64,000 nucleotides of DNA from Plantago ovata (taxonomy: Eukaryota > Streptophyta > Magnoliopsida > Lamiales > Plantaginaceae): NCBI GenBank assembly GCA_028274465.1, contig CM051456.1:63350753-63414752 (forward strand). Reading direction: 5' to 3'. Under the pieces are notes generated by a model, which was not told the DNA's origin, did not search any database, and saw only the letters and a list, made by a program, of their open reading frames with translations. Of this stretch, positions 11,266-22,348 are shown in pieces (position 1 is the first letter of the stretch; each line of letters starts with the position of its first letter). The position numbers and the translations under genes are program-made.

Positions 11266-12627
11266 TTACCGATCGGTTTGGCCTCGGTCGGCTGAGTATT
11301 CAAGAATGGACTCAAGAGTACCTCCCCACGGTGACCGCCATTCTCTTGGTCCGATGTAGCAAAGAGACCTAGGAAGCTTCAAAGATCTCACCATGGTGAA
11401 TGGACTGGTTTGCTTTGCAGGCATATCCAATAAGGACTTCATCAATAGGAGGACATTCACTTTGACTTCATCGAGGTGCTTGTTTAGTGGTGGCTCCTGT
11501 GTATCTTGCTTGTCAAGCTTTCCACCTCGGAGGAGTAGATTCACTTCTTTGTACTTAAGAACCTCAGTAGTAACGGAAGGAAGTGACTTTGGATTGATGC
11601 GAATGTCTGCGAGTAAAGAAACAGGGGAGCAGGGGTCATCCAACTCACTGGTCATGGGAGGCGGTTCTCCCCCCATGCTGGGCGACTCGCCCCCCACCTC
11701 GAGGGGGGCGTCGCCTTCCAATCCTTTCTCATCTTCAAGTTCTCGAACCTCTTCTACTTCAGCACAATTCAACAAGCTGAATTCTTCCGTAAGATGCTCA
11801 GTTACTTCAACTTCTTCAACAACTTTTGCTATACGAAGGTCATCTTCAACTTGCTCGGCATGTGCATCTTCCTCACTGATTTCTTCGGCTTCAAAATAAT
11901 CCTCGGATGAGCTTCCTGCTTCACCTCGATCTACTTCCTTTGCGGTGATGTGAATTGGTATGACCTCATCGGATTGTGTTGAACCTCTGGCGTACTTACG
12001 GAGGACTTCTTCTGCCTCGTCGACCGTACATTCTCCCAGACCGCCGCTCAACCGATCCACTCCAAGTCGTTCCTCTTCACGAAGTCCACCAACGAAGCAC
12101 CAAATCAACTCCCCATCTTCGAAACGGTGATGGGAGCACTCACGTTTATACAGCTCAAAACGTTCGTAGGCGTCATTAAACTGCTCATACTCTCCTTGCT
12201 TGAAATATTGGATCCTATCACGTAAGGCAATTGTCTCATGATAGGGCATGAACCGCGCCAAGAACTCCTCTATTACTTGGCCCCAAGTTTTCAGCGATCC
12301 TGGTTCTAACCTTGCAATCCAACGCCTCGGCTCATACCCCAGAGTAAAAGAAAATAATTTCCTGCACAATTGGTCCTTAGTAAACCCTTCTGCTGGAATT
12401 CTTTCTATTTCCTTCTCATAGGATCGAATGAAACTCCATGGGTCCATCCCTACTCCATCTTCATACCTTGGTAAGTACCTCACCATGGACTCCGTCACCT
12501 CATACCTCCTTAACTCATCTTCCGGGTATACGGAAGATCCTCTCCTCATCTGCGAGAATTGGGGTGTCATGCGAGCGCGCATGGACATCATATCTGTATT
12601 TCTGTAGTAAGAGCAACTCAAAAACAA
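11266..12627 (-). CDS. Gag-like protein of non-autonomous Gypsy-type element
   Basis: This is one uninterrupted frame of 453 codons. Residues about 60-220 look like the retrotransposon gag family of plant Gypsy elements, with words such as DPWSFIRSYEKEIERIP, LEPGSLKTWGQVIEEFLARF and AYERFELYKRECSHH. The remainder is acidic and Glu/Ser/Pro-rich without a CCHC knuckle. No protease motif follows. Gag would form particles or co-assemble with those of an autonomous relative that supplies enzymes in trans. The true start could be a later Met, since MSMRARMTPQF follows the first Met by about 13 residues. It is the only coding region of this element and appears intact. Confidence 0.8.
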   Translation of the reverse strand: MFLSCSYYRNTDMMSMRARMTPQFSQMRRGSSVYPEDELRRYEVTESMVRYLPRYEDGVGMDPWSFIRSYEKEIERIPAEGFTKDQLCRKLFSFTLGYEPRRWIARLEPGSLKTWGQVIEEFLARFMPYHETIALRDRIQYFKQGEYEQFNDAYERFELYKRECSHHRFEDGELIWCFVGGLREEERLGVDRLSGGLGECTVDEAEEVLRKYARGSTQSDEVIPIHITAKEVDRGEAGSSSEDYFEAEEISEEDAHAEQVEDDLRIAKVVEEVEVTEHLTEEFSLLNCAEVEEVRELEDEKGLEGDAPLEVGGESPSMGGEPPPMTSELDDPCSPVSLLADIRINPKSLPSVTTEVLKYKEVNLLLRGGKLDKQDTQEPPLNKHLDEVKVNVLLLMKSLLDMPAKQTSPFTMVRSLKLPRSLCYIGPREWRSPWGGTLESILEYSADRGQTDR

Positions 12628-12844
12628 AAATTAGTTCTATTAGCGTAATCAAACACAATATCACCAAAAATTCCTAGAGCACAAATACGCTAGGTAACCA
12701 AGATCAGATTAGATGAATTTACTGAAGAAGATAGGAGGAAAGAAATAGGGTAAGAAGGTGAAATTTTTAAGAGACAATCCAAGAGCTGTTCTGGGGGTTG
12801 AATGCTGAAAATATAAACAAATTAAACAGAAAATAGGAGTATAG

Positions 12845-12862
12845 TCCCCGGAAACGGCGCCA
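12845..12862 (-). other. Primer-binding site (tRNA-Asp type)
   Basis: On the minus strand it reads TGGCGCCGTTTCCGGGGA, three bases after the LTR end. It is one base from the plant tRNA-Asp 3' complement used by Athila/Tat Gypsy elements. Confidence 0.88.
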
Positions 12863-12865
12863 ATT

Positions 12866-14137
12866 TGATGAACGCGGGTTTGTCGGGTCCCGGTTCAGTC
12901 AAATATATATGTTATTTAGCCAAAGGCAATCCACAACTACAACAAAAACCGTAGTGTAGCAGTAGAATGACTCGAGTGTCGTTCTCTCAGGACTATAACT
13001 AGCTTTATCTATTTAACTAGAGAATATAAAACAGCAGACGTAATAGCAAAGGGTTTCTAGCAGATAAAGGAGATTGGTGATAGTATGATCCTTCAAAGCA
13101 TAGCGGGTCAATAATCATGCGTAAATTCCTCGGTCTTGCATGGAGATCTTTGATCAATCTAATGTCCTGTTGCAATTATTAAGCACTACGAAGATAATGA
13201 TACTGACAAGTCAATCTCTATTGTCCTATTGTGTTCCGTAATTATTCAACACTACGAAGATAAACATGCGTATAGGTCGACGAGGGTCAAAGTGTGCAAA
13301 ATAATTAATACAACATACGAGAATTTAGGCTGTGCCTGATCAACCAAATAAAGCAATAACACGGAGTATAATGCGCGATATAGCCATTAGCATGATTACC
13401 TTCCCTTCGCTAAGAATTCACATACTACCACCAACGATAAGTTTAGCTACTCATAATCGGCATGCAATCAACAGAAATCATAGAAGAAAACATGTTGAAA
13501 GATATATAAAAATAAGTAGAATAAACTGTAAGATACAATGTTACTGAAGGTTGTCAATCTCCGAAGAATTGCGATCCTACAAGCTCCAATCTGCTATGAA
13601 AAAGTGTCCCCTAAGCTACGAACCCCCAGAACAGGCTCTGGGAAGTTCCTACCTAAAACTACAGAGAAAGGTGAGAAAGTAGGTCTGGAAAAGTATGAAT
13701 TTCGGAGAAAAACTGAGCAACTATATATAGGCTTCGAAATAGTGTGGGGCGATTCGCCCCACGTCCCGGGCGGTTCGCCCGGGAGTAAATTTTGCGGAAT
13801 TCCGCATTTTCGACGCGTTTTTGGATTTCTTCCCCTTTTCGGACTCGGTTTCTGACTTCTAGTGGCCTTCTAACCTCCAGATTCGACCCCTAGACTCCAA
13901 ATCCTATCCGGAAACCTTCAGATACTCCAAATAGGCTTCTGGAACACCAATTCCTTGTCAACTTCAATATAATTGCCCGGAAATCCTCGTTTTTCAACCA
14001 AAACCTGTAAAATAAAATCTAAAGGGAAACATGACACTATTCTAATAAAATGCACTAAAATATAGCTAAATTAACATAGAGGATAGCTAAAATAGGTGAA
14101 AAAGATTCAAATGAAAGTGTAAAATACACATTCATCA
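12866..14137 (-). repeat. 5' LTR of gag-only element
   Basis: This 1272 bp LTR pairs with 6842-8137. It is preceded by the primer-binding site on the element's coding side and followed by the CTAAT duplication. Short open frames inside it have homologues at the same place in the partner LTR and are not genes. Confidence 0.92.
13721..13730 (-). promoter_or_regulatory. LTR TATA box of gag-only element
   Basis: CTATATATAG is self-complementary and lies upstream of the twin palindromes on the minus strand. It also occurs at 7725-7734 and in the Gypsy LTR at 47527-47536. It is the likely core promoter for gag. Confidence 0.55.
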
Positions 14138-14142
14138 CTAAT
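14138..14142. repeat. Target-site duplication CTAAT (right)
   Basis: This is the partner of the duplication at 6837-6841. Confidence 0.92.
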
Positions 14143-15745
14143 CTCCAAACCACCACTATCATACCCTTGGCACACTTTTTTCCAAGCAATCAAGTTTTTT
14201 CTACCTCCTTTTTCTCCACTCCAAAGATAGTTTCTACACAGACCTTCGATCCTTTTAATAACAGTTGCCGGAATTGGAAAAATATAGCACCAAAACCTTT
14301 CAATACTACTCAAAACAGATTTAACCAAGAATAACCTTCCTCCATAGCTCAGATTTTTAGCCGTCCAACTCTGAATTCTTCCAATCATTCTATGAACTAG
14401 CCCATCATAATTAGAATTTCTCAACTTCTTAGGACTTAAAGGTACACCTAAGTACCTAACATGAAAGTTCCCTTCATTAAAATCCCAAATCTTCAGCAAA
14501 TCCTCTTTCTCACTTTCTTTCACACCTGCCAGAAACATAGCACTCTTGCTTCATTCACTTGAAGTCCAGACATGGATGAAAAGTTCTCCATAACAAGTTT
14601 CAAACCCTGCAAAGAATTACTATCCCCTCTACAAAAAAGAAGTAAATCATCTGCGAAGCAAAGATGAGTAAGACAAATTTTATGACATTTAGGATGATAC
14701 TTAAAGAGACAATTAACATCAACATGTTTCTTAATCAATCTAGCCAAATACTCCATGCAAATCACAAAAAGATAGGGGGGAATAGAATCCCCTTGCCGAA
14801 TACCTTGCTTTCCTAACATATGACCTTCTAAAGCACCATTCACACAAAAATAAAAATTAGCAGTAGTGACACAAGTCATTAGTAAGTGCACAAACCAAAC
14901 ATCAAAACCCATGCCTTTTAAAACAGACTCTAAAAAAGACCAATGAATTGTATCATAAGCTTTTCTAAGGTCTATATTAAGCATACACCTAGGAGAAATA
15001 TTCTTCCTATTATAGCATCTAATCAATTCTTGGGCCAAGAAAATATTTTGAAACAAATCCCTACCATTAACAAAAGCATTTTGACAAACGTCAATCACAT
15101 CAGACAACACATACTTCATTCGTTTAGAAAGAACTTTAGTAATCACCAGTCCTCTGAAACTCTTTGACAGCATCACAAAGTAACCTACCTATTACACTTC
15201 ATCTCTTCTTAGAAAAATAAGCATTCATGTAAAAGGATACTATCCCGCTTTCTTTGGGCCTTAATCTTCTGGAAGAAGAGTCTGCTACAAGAATCACCAT
15301 CTTCCACCCATGCAGTTTACACTTTTTGCCTCAACTGTTTGGAATAAAGAGAATGGAGCTGCACATACTCTTTCCTAATCTCTTTAACTTTTTGACCCAA
15401 TCTCTGATTCCCAGGCTGCACAAAGAAAGTACATTGCAAACTCTTTAACTCTTCCAGCTTATTCTCATCCCTCGTTTCCAGGTCTTGAAACTTTCTTGAA
15501 TTCATCTCATTTTTAATTAACTTCAACTTAGTAACAAGTTGGAACATAAAACACCCATTTACTATGTTAACCCAAATTGCAGCAACAATTTGCATGAAGT
15601 TCTCATCCTCCGCCCAAACATTCTTGAATTTGAAAGGAATTCTGCACTTCTGATCACACTTAAACACCTCTGTAATGCTTGTAGAGTGGTCAGAAATACC
15701 TGGTGGAAGAAACCTAACGGTTGAATCACGTTGATTTTGGGACCA

Positions 15746-15748
<3 letters not shown>
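14143..15748 (-). mobile_element. L1-type LINE (broken, 5' and internally truncated)
   Basis: Minus strand. At the 5' side (about 15700) is the end of an APE-type endonuclease (FLPPGISDHS; the SDH is a catalytic motif). Next is the linker typical of plant L1 elements (FKNVWAEDENFMQIV, EEL, KEYVQLHSLYSKQLRQK, 15317-15667). Then comes the RT core (14520-15176) with NIDLRKAYDTIHW, GIRQGDSIPP and catalytic FADDLLLF. RT thumb and downstream sequence (14143-14538) contains YLGVPLSPKKL and SYGGRLFLVKSVLSS. The N-terminal RT portion between the linker and VITKVLSKRM is missing, so there is an internal deletion near 15176-15250. A frame change separates the two RT parts near 14530. The endonuclease N-terminus is cut at the (ATT)n tract. 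It is not functional. Confidence 0.88.
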
Positions 15749-15810
<62 letters not shown>

Positions 15811-15845
15811 TATTTTTTTTAATATTAACTATTATTATTATTATA
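15749..15845. repeat. (ATT)n microsatellite, probable 3' tail of the next element
   Basis: A long run of TTA/ATT units, imperfect toward its right end, lies between the LINE endonuclease frame and the C-terminus of the second non-LTR element. On the minus strand it reads (AAT)n just after that element's stop, as expected for a simple-repeat tail made during target-primed reverse transcription. Confidence 0.75.
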
Positions 15846-15861
15846 ATAAAAACAAAGAAGT

Positions 15862-16132
15862 TTACACAAAATTAGAGGGGAGCCGAGAAACAAGTTGTGC
15901 CCCCACTCTCTTAGCAATAGCAAAACTAATCCTAGGGAAAATATGAAGAGCAGCACGTGTCCCAGCATTCTGAGCCAAAGCCAACCCCCGAATTCTGACA
16001 AGCAAATCCACCGCCTTAGCATCCAACTCCCCAAGTGACGAGAAAGAGAAAGGAAGAAATCCATATCCCTTAGCCGCACACAAGTCCCGATACTTCGCAC
16101 ACTTGCGCTTGGCAGCATCAGCAACCGCATTG
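15862..16132 (-). pseudogene. Non-LTR element with restriction-like endonuclease: C-terminal end
   Basis: Minus-strand frame with VADAAKRKCAKYRDLCAAKG, then GFLPFSFSSLGELDAKAVDL and IFPRISFAIAKRVGAQLVSR. I recognise this as the extreme C-terminus of the plant reverse-transcriptase protein whose body lies at 37604-40640. The two parts are separated by the Sirevirus tandem and share the CGCAT target duplication (16128-16132 and 37604-37608). The frame ends near 15862 and is followed by the (AAT)n tail. The function of this tail domain is not known to me. Confidence 0.82.
16128..16132. repeat. Target-site duplication CGCAT (left)
   Basis: CGCAT immediately precedes the Sirevirus LTR and is repeated at 37604-37608, just after the last LTR of the tandem. 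Confidence 0.93.
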
Positions 16133-17765
16133 TTGGTCCCTTTAAACAACAAGAAAAGACTAGAGGGGGGGGGGTGAATAGTCTTTTCAAACTTTCATCG
16201 TTTAAAACTTTCTCAGCAAGTACTTATTACTTTTCAGTAATGAGTTTGCTGATACTTAACTTTCTCAGCAAGCGTAAGTTACTTTACAGTAGCTTGGTTT
16301 GCTGATACTTAAAATCAGAGAGCGGAAGTCTTTGAAACAATAAGTGCTTTTTAAGCAAGTGATGTGAGTGACTGTGTCCAAACAGATATAATTTGCTGAA
16401 AGCTAAATACAGTAAGTAAATCACACAAACACTTTTATAGTGGTATCTGAGAGTGGCGTAATCTCTCAACTAATCCACTTCGTCCTTTCTAGGACTGAAT
16501 CCACTAAGATATGATTGAGGTTCCTTACAATCTCCTATCTAAAGCGATTCAACAGAAACCAAAGCACACTTGTTTTGTCTCAAACCTAAACTAGAGAACT
16601 CAACCTTGTTCTCCACCAAACTTGGTACTTTTAATCAGCAAAACTATGCTCGATTAAGTTCCCCCTGAATATCACGCCTGAAAGGGTGTATTTTCAGTTA
16701 GAGAGTTTTGGGGTGAGATGACTTAATTATAACTTATTCAGTTACAACAAGTAATCTAAGAAACACAACTTGGAATACTTTGCAGTAAACAAGTTTGATT
16801 GTTTCTGGTGTCAAGACTTGTTCTTGTTTGAAAGAAAGAATACTTGACTAATTTCTTAGCCGAGTTTTTTCTACTTCTTCACAAGTAGCTTTTTCAAGCT
16901 TTAAGTCTTGGAACGGATCAATGGCAGTAAGAGTGTTTGAAGGTTTGTGAGTTTTTAAGCACAAGTGAGAGTTTGATCACGTTGTTGACACACTTCAACT
17001 CTTTGCCGGATGACCTCTATTTATAGTGCAAGTAAGGAGCCGTTTGAATTTCAAATCCTAAGGCTTTTGTTACTTAACATGTCACTATCTTGCTTTTTGT
17101 ACTTTCAGCAGCGACTTTGTTTGTCTTCTAGTCTTCATGTCCTTCGTGTGTAAGCTTTGCATTAAATGCACATTTGAATAGAATTCAAATAGTAACATTG
17201 GAGCGCAAAAACACGTACATTCAGCAAGAGGTCACATGTGTTTATCAGCAAGTGGTCAGTCTCAGTTTCAGCAAGCACAACCTACTCTGTCTTTCAGATT
17301 TTCACTTATGCAATGCTGTTGCTGAACATTTCACTTTCTGAACAACACGTGCCTTTGTAGATACCAGTCTTCAGCAATCTTCTAGTCTTCAGATCTTCAA
17401 ATCTTCAAGTCTTCAAATCTTCAAAAAGTCTTCAAGATTCTGAGCGATTTCTACTTGCTTAAAATAATTTGTTTGTAATAAACACAATATATCTTCAGCA
17501 AATGCTTCAATAGGTTATTTTCTTTTCAGAAAATAAGATACATCATAAGCTAAAGTGTCAATAAGATATTTTCTTTTCAGAAAATAAAATACGTCATACA
17601 CAAAAGAAATATCTTATCTAGCACCTAACTAAGTCATCAGCAAACGTTCCTCTTTTACAATGTTCTTAAAATTCTAAATTCCTATGGACCTTAAGAGTAC
17701 TAGTTACTGGACTTTCCTTAATTTAGCATGGTAAATTGCTCATCAAAATTACAAGTTTCCTAACA
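16133..17765 (-). repeat. Outer (3') LTR of Sirevirus tandem
   Basis: The 1633 bp LTR starts TGTTGGTCCC and ends TCCTAACA in window orientation. It is followed by a polypurine tract (minus strand). Confidence 0.93.
17014..17026 (-). promoter_or_regulatory. LTR TATA box
   Basis: On the minus strand it reads CTATAAATAGAGG, as in the sister LTRs. Confidence 0.55.
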
Positions 17766-17781
17766 AATTTCCCCCTTTTTG
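17766..17781 (-). other. Polypurine tract
   Basis: On the minus strand AAAAAGGGGGAAATT abuts the 3' LTR. It is the likely plus-strand primer. An identical copy lies at 23596-23611. Confidence 0.8.
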
Positions 17782-18146
17782 ATGTTAGCAATCCATGGCT
17801 AAATTAATTGTTACCCTTTTAGAGGTTTCTGATGTTGAATAAATCAGTTGATTAATGCAAGCATACTTGAATAATGAAACAGTAAGCATAAATAGATTGC
17901 ATAATCAAAAACCAATAAGAGTCAAAAGAATTTATTACTGATAGTTATCATTCAGATGTTTACATGAAAAAGCATAGATAACATAAGCAGGATCAGCAAA
18001 CAAAAACTTTAACAAAAACTATTGCAGGGACTTAAGCTCTTTCAGAGGATTTTCTCAAAATCTCTCTTACACTCTTCTCAGCAAGTGCAGTGAATTCAAC
18101 ACAATCCTTTTCGTAATTTTCCAGAAGCCTACGGACTTGTAGTTGA
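17766..18146 (-). mobile_element. 3' untranslated region and accessory tail of left unit
   Basis: This stretch is nearly identical to 23596-23970 in the right unit. It contains the polypurine tract, an untranslated stretch and the last codons of the accessory region (SVREILRKSSERA). The rest of the accessory region is not present in this unit. Confidence 0.75.
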
Positions 18147-21100
18147 ATCAGGATATGTTTGCTCATCAGCATGTGACTCTTCAGTATGTACTTGTTCAGT
18201 ACTACTGGGAATTTGTGTCTCTGCTGAGATTTGTTCGTCAGCAACTGCTTGTTCAGCATTGCTGGATTGAGGTAATTCATCAGCAGACACTGGTGATTGC
18301 GTAATTTCAGCAACTTCCGGAGCAACCGCATCTTTTGCTGGAAATTCTTTGTCGTGAACTATTTTTATCTTGTCATGACTTGGGGGAGGAGAGTCATTGT
18401 CAGAATCATCATTTAGTTCAATTGACTTGATTTGCCTAGCATCAGATTCAGTTCTTTGCTCGTGTATGATTAGCTTTTTCATACAATCTGATATTTCTTC
18501 TTCAGCAGGCACACCTTGTGACTTTTCGTAGAATACAACATGCACATATTCTTCAATTTTTTGTGCCTTTTTGTTGTAAACTCTATAAGCTTTACTGTGC
18601 AAGGAGTAGCCAAGAAATATCGCTTCGTCTGCCTTTGGTTGAAATGTTCTAAGGTATTCTCTACCATTGTTAAGAACGAAACACTTGCAACCAACTACTC
18701 TTAGATGAGTGATGTTAGGAGGTCTTCCAACAAATAATTCATAAGGAGTTTTGTTGTATTCCTTAGTAATCAGACATCTATTTTGAGTATAGCAGGCGGT
18801 ATTAATCGCTTCAACCCAATAAGCCTCACTTATTTCAGTGTCAGCATGCATTGTTCTTGCGGATCCTTTCAGGGTGCGATTCTTCCGTTCAGCAACACCA
18901 TTTTGTTGTGGTGTTCTTACTGAGGATAACTGATGTTGAATACCTTTTAAGGTACAATATTTAGTTATGTACTGGTTTACAAACTCAGTACCATGGTCTG
19001 TCCTTATGACTTTTACCTTGTCATTTTTCATGACTTCAAGCTTATTCAGCAAGTTAGGTATTTCAGTCTTGGTTTCAGATTTGTGCTTGATGAATACTAC
19101 CCAAGTGAATCTTGAATAGTCATCTACCACGACTAGACCATACTTCTTACCAGCATAGCTTGTTGAAGAAGATTCAAACAAGTCCATGTGTAAGAGTTGT
19201 AAATGTTTTGTAGTTGACGGTACTGCCTTGTTCTTGAAAGAAGATTTGGTTTGCTTTCCTTGCTGACATGCATTGCAAACACCATCCTTCTTAAAAGTAA
19301 CCCTAGGTAATCCAACTACAAGTGCCTTTTTAGACAGCTTATTCAGCGTCTTGAAGTTTAGATGACTTGTTCGTTTATGCCATAACCATGCTTTTTCAGC
19401 AAGGCAATCATGATCTGAGACAAGGCATTTTTCAACGTTTGCTAAAGACCAATCAACGGTGTACAAGCCTCCTGATCTTCTTGCAATCATTATAACCTTT
19501 TTAGTCTCAAAATCTACAAGTTTACATTCATCACTTTTAATTTCGATGAAGTATCCTTTGTCAGCAAATTGACTCATGCTGAAAAGGTTAAACTTAAGAT
19601 TTTTGACATAAAGAACTCTAGAAATGGTTATGCATCCTAACTTCACATCACCATAGCCTTTTGTAGATCCGGAGCCTCCACCAGCAAACCTTATTGTTGG
19701 ACCTTTAGACCACCGTCTATAGTTTATAAGGTTATTCTTGTTGCCCGTCATGTGCTTTCCACAACCACTATCAAAGTGCCAGATTGCATCGTTTGTCTCC
19801 GTGGCTGCAGTCTGCACAATCAAGAGCAAACAAATTAATTATCCAATGATGGATGTCCATTAACATGTTCAAGAATGCGTCCAGTGGAAACCCAAGTCTG
19901 AAGTTTTTCAACTTTGACTTGTTTTCTACTTGCTGAGGAACTAGGAGGTTTTGAGCTGAAAGACTTTTGACTCGTGCTGGTCAAATCCACTTTCTGATGT
20001 GGTGTCTTGCTCTGTTGACCTTTTTGCAGAACATACTTTTCAGTAAGTTCTTTTCTAGCAAGGTTCCTTCTAGTTCTAGCATTGGGAGTCTTTTCAGAAC
20101 TCTTAGGCTTGGTTTTCTTCATCTCTTTGAAGTATCTTTGCTGACTTTGCTTATACTCATGAAAGAGTTGACTTTGCTTGGTTTTGAAACCTAGTCCACT
20201 CTTTGGAGAATGCTGAGCTTTAGCTTCAGCAACCTTACTTGATTCAGGTTTGTCAGCAAAGGACTTCTGATTACTTTTAGTAATCTTGCCTTTAGTCTTA
20301 ACAACTTGCTTTCCAGCAACTTGTTTGGCGGAATGCTTCACAGCATTCTTTTTCTTTCCAGTTTGCTTTTCAGCAAACTGTTTTCCTTTTAAAGTCTTGT
20401 TACTTTGATTAGCAAGAGCGGGCTTTATGGTCATAGGTACTTGATTGCATGTTTCAGCAACCTTAGTTTGACCAAACTGATAGATTACTGGTGGACTACT
20501 ATCAGTAGCACGTACAAAGGAGATAGGTGATTTATCTTTTCTCAAGATTTCTACGCTATCACCTTCACACGTTGCTCCTAAACCTTCTTTCTGAGATGGA
20601 TCTCTCAAATAAGAGTTTAGTTCAGTCAGCGTATTACTTGCTTCCACGTATGATTTGAAATTGACTTTCATCTTTTTCATTTCTTTGATTTCAGCAAGTA
20701 ACTTTAGAATTGAGGACTGATACTCTTCCAATTCTAATGCCATTTGAGAATTTTTCTCTGCAGCCTCAGCAATCAACTTCTTAAGACGCCTTATTTCAGC
20801 ATCTTTTTCTTCTGTCTCTTCCTTCAGCAAAATGTACTTTTCAGTAGTCTTCTTGGTCAGAGTTTCAGCAAGTTGTAGTCTTTCTTGCTGTTTGCTGAGA
20901 GTATTCTCAAATCTTTCGATTTCTCCTTCTCGTCTTCACTTTCTGAGTTTGAGTCAGAGGTAGAGTTGTTTACCTGACCGGCCATGAGGCAGAATTCGTA
21001 GTTAGACACATCTGGATAAGCTTCCATAGCTATTCCACAAACTTCCTTGCCAATCTCCACGTCTAGAGTGGCTTCTTCATCGTCGGTGTCTGAACTTTCA

Positions 21101-22236
21101 TCCTCACTGTCTTCGGAGCTAGTATCAATGCATAATGCATCGATTTTTGCTTGAAGCTTCTTCTTTTCTTCAGCAATAAAATCTCTTTTGAACTTCTTCT
21201 TCTTTTCAGCAGATTTGCCTTTCAGCAAAGGGCAATTAGCTTTGAAGTGTTTAGGCTTTTTGCAGTAAAAACATAGATCATTTCCAACTGCTGGCTCTTC
21301 TGATGAAGTAGCTTGCTGAGCTTGCTTGTTCAGCGAGCTAGTATCATTCTTGTACTTATGGTAGTTGTTACCAAGATGCTTTTTCAGCTTCTCTTTTGCT
21401 TTTCGCCTTTCAAGTTCCTTACTGATGAACTTCTTCATGTTTTTGACAACTAAAGCATTTTCATCAGCAGGCTCTTTATCATTCTTCTTTTCAGAAGATG
21501 ACGGCTTTGCAGCAAGAGCAATGTTTTGCGATTTTTCAGCAAATACATTTTCTCTTTGCTTTGTCTCCTAATTGACAGTAGCAAGATGAGAGAACAACTC
21601 TGTTGGTGTAATGTCATGCATTCCTTGATTATAATAGAAATTCTGAGTGTGGATCCATTCTTGATTCAAACTTCTGATGATAGTTTTCACTTTCTCATAA
21701 TCTGAGTAGAGGTTTCCAACACCCAGCGCTGTCATTTCACTAACAAGAGTTGTGAATCTGAAGTCCAAGTCTTCCAGTGACTCGTTTGCACATTGCTTAA
21801 AGTTTTGAAACTTTAGCTTAAGTACTTCAAGTTTGTTTTCCTTGGTCTTGTCAGATCCAGCACAAAGATCTTGAACCATTTTCCAAGCCTCCTTAGCTGT
21901 CTTAGCACCCCAGAGTTTGCACTGTATGGTATCCGGACTTGATCTGATGATGATATTTCTTGCTTGGCCATCAAGACGGAATCTCTTAGCTTCGTCAGAA
22001 GTCCATTCCTCTCTTGGTTTTGGCACAACCGTATCTGATGGTTCGCCAAGGATGGTTTCCTTCCCAGCTTCAGTGGTCTTGTGAGGGAAACTCCTTTCAA
22101 TCTCAGTGATCTTGATAGGTCCATCATTAATGACGGTGACCATCTCATCACTAATGGCCTCAAGATGTAGCATCATGTTGTTTCGCCATTTCTCGTAATT
22201 TTCCAGCTTCAGCAAGGGAGCATCTCCTAAAGACAT
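18147..22236 (-). pseudogene. Left unit gag-protease-integrase region
   Basis: In transcription order there is gag (22236 down to about 19835) starting MSLGDAPLLKLENYEKWRNN. It has a CCHC knuckle (CFYCKKPKHFKANC), an acidic Ser/Asp segment and Lys-rich coiled coil. Next is protease (WHFDSGCGKHMTG), then integrase (18129-19829) with the HHCC zinc region (LWHKRTSHLNF, CNACQQGKQ), core motifs (HMDLFE, IRTDHGTEF, TPQQNGVAERKNRT) and a C-terminal tail. RT and RNase H are absent. The integrase segment is one long open frame. Gag has a few breaks. The unit is a non-autonomous derivative of the right-hand one. Confidence 0.85.
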
Positions 22237-22334
22237 CCTGTCAGCAAAGCACCACCAAACTGATCAAGTGAGAGTGATTTACGGAAAGCACTTAAGGGGA
22301 TCTAGGTTCAGTGCAGAAGGCTAAAGAACCTCCT

Positions 22335-22346
22335 GCTCTGATACCA
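22335..22346 (-). other. Primer-binding site (tRNA-iMet type)
   Basis: The reverse complement is TGGTATCAGAGC, two bases from the central LTR. It shows that the central LTR serves as the 5' LTR of the left unit. Confidence 0.9.
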
Positions 22347-22348
22347 CT

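Larger units (their letters stand above)
6842..14137 (-). mobile_element. Gag-only Gypsy-like LTR element (TR-GAG type)
   Basis: This 7.3 kb insertion is about 5.6 kb without the solo LTR it contains. It has two LTRs (6842-8137 and 12866-14137), perfect CTAAT target duplications, a primer-binding site like the tRNA-Asp 3' end, and a polypurine tract with a conserved hairpin by the 3' LTR. The only coding region is gag; no protease, RT or integrase is seen. Non-autonomous plant elements of this design are known as TR-GAG. The LTRs differ by about nine substitutions in the first 255 bases by eye, which suggests one to two million years at a typical plant rate. It looks structurally whole apart from the nested LTR. 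Confidence 0.88.

Noticed and set aside
11393-11899. Ser-rich plus-strand open frame
   Set aside because: It is antisense to the intact gag frame at 11266-12627 and has no independent support.
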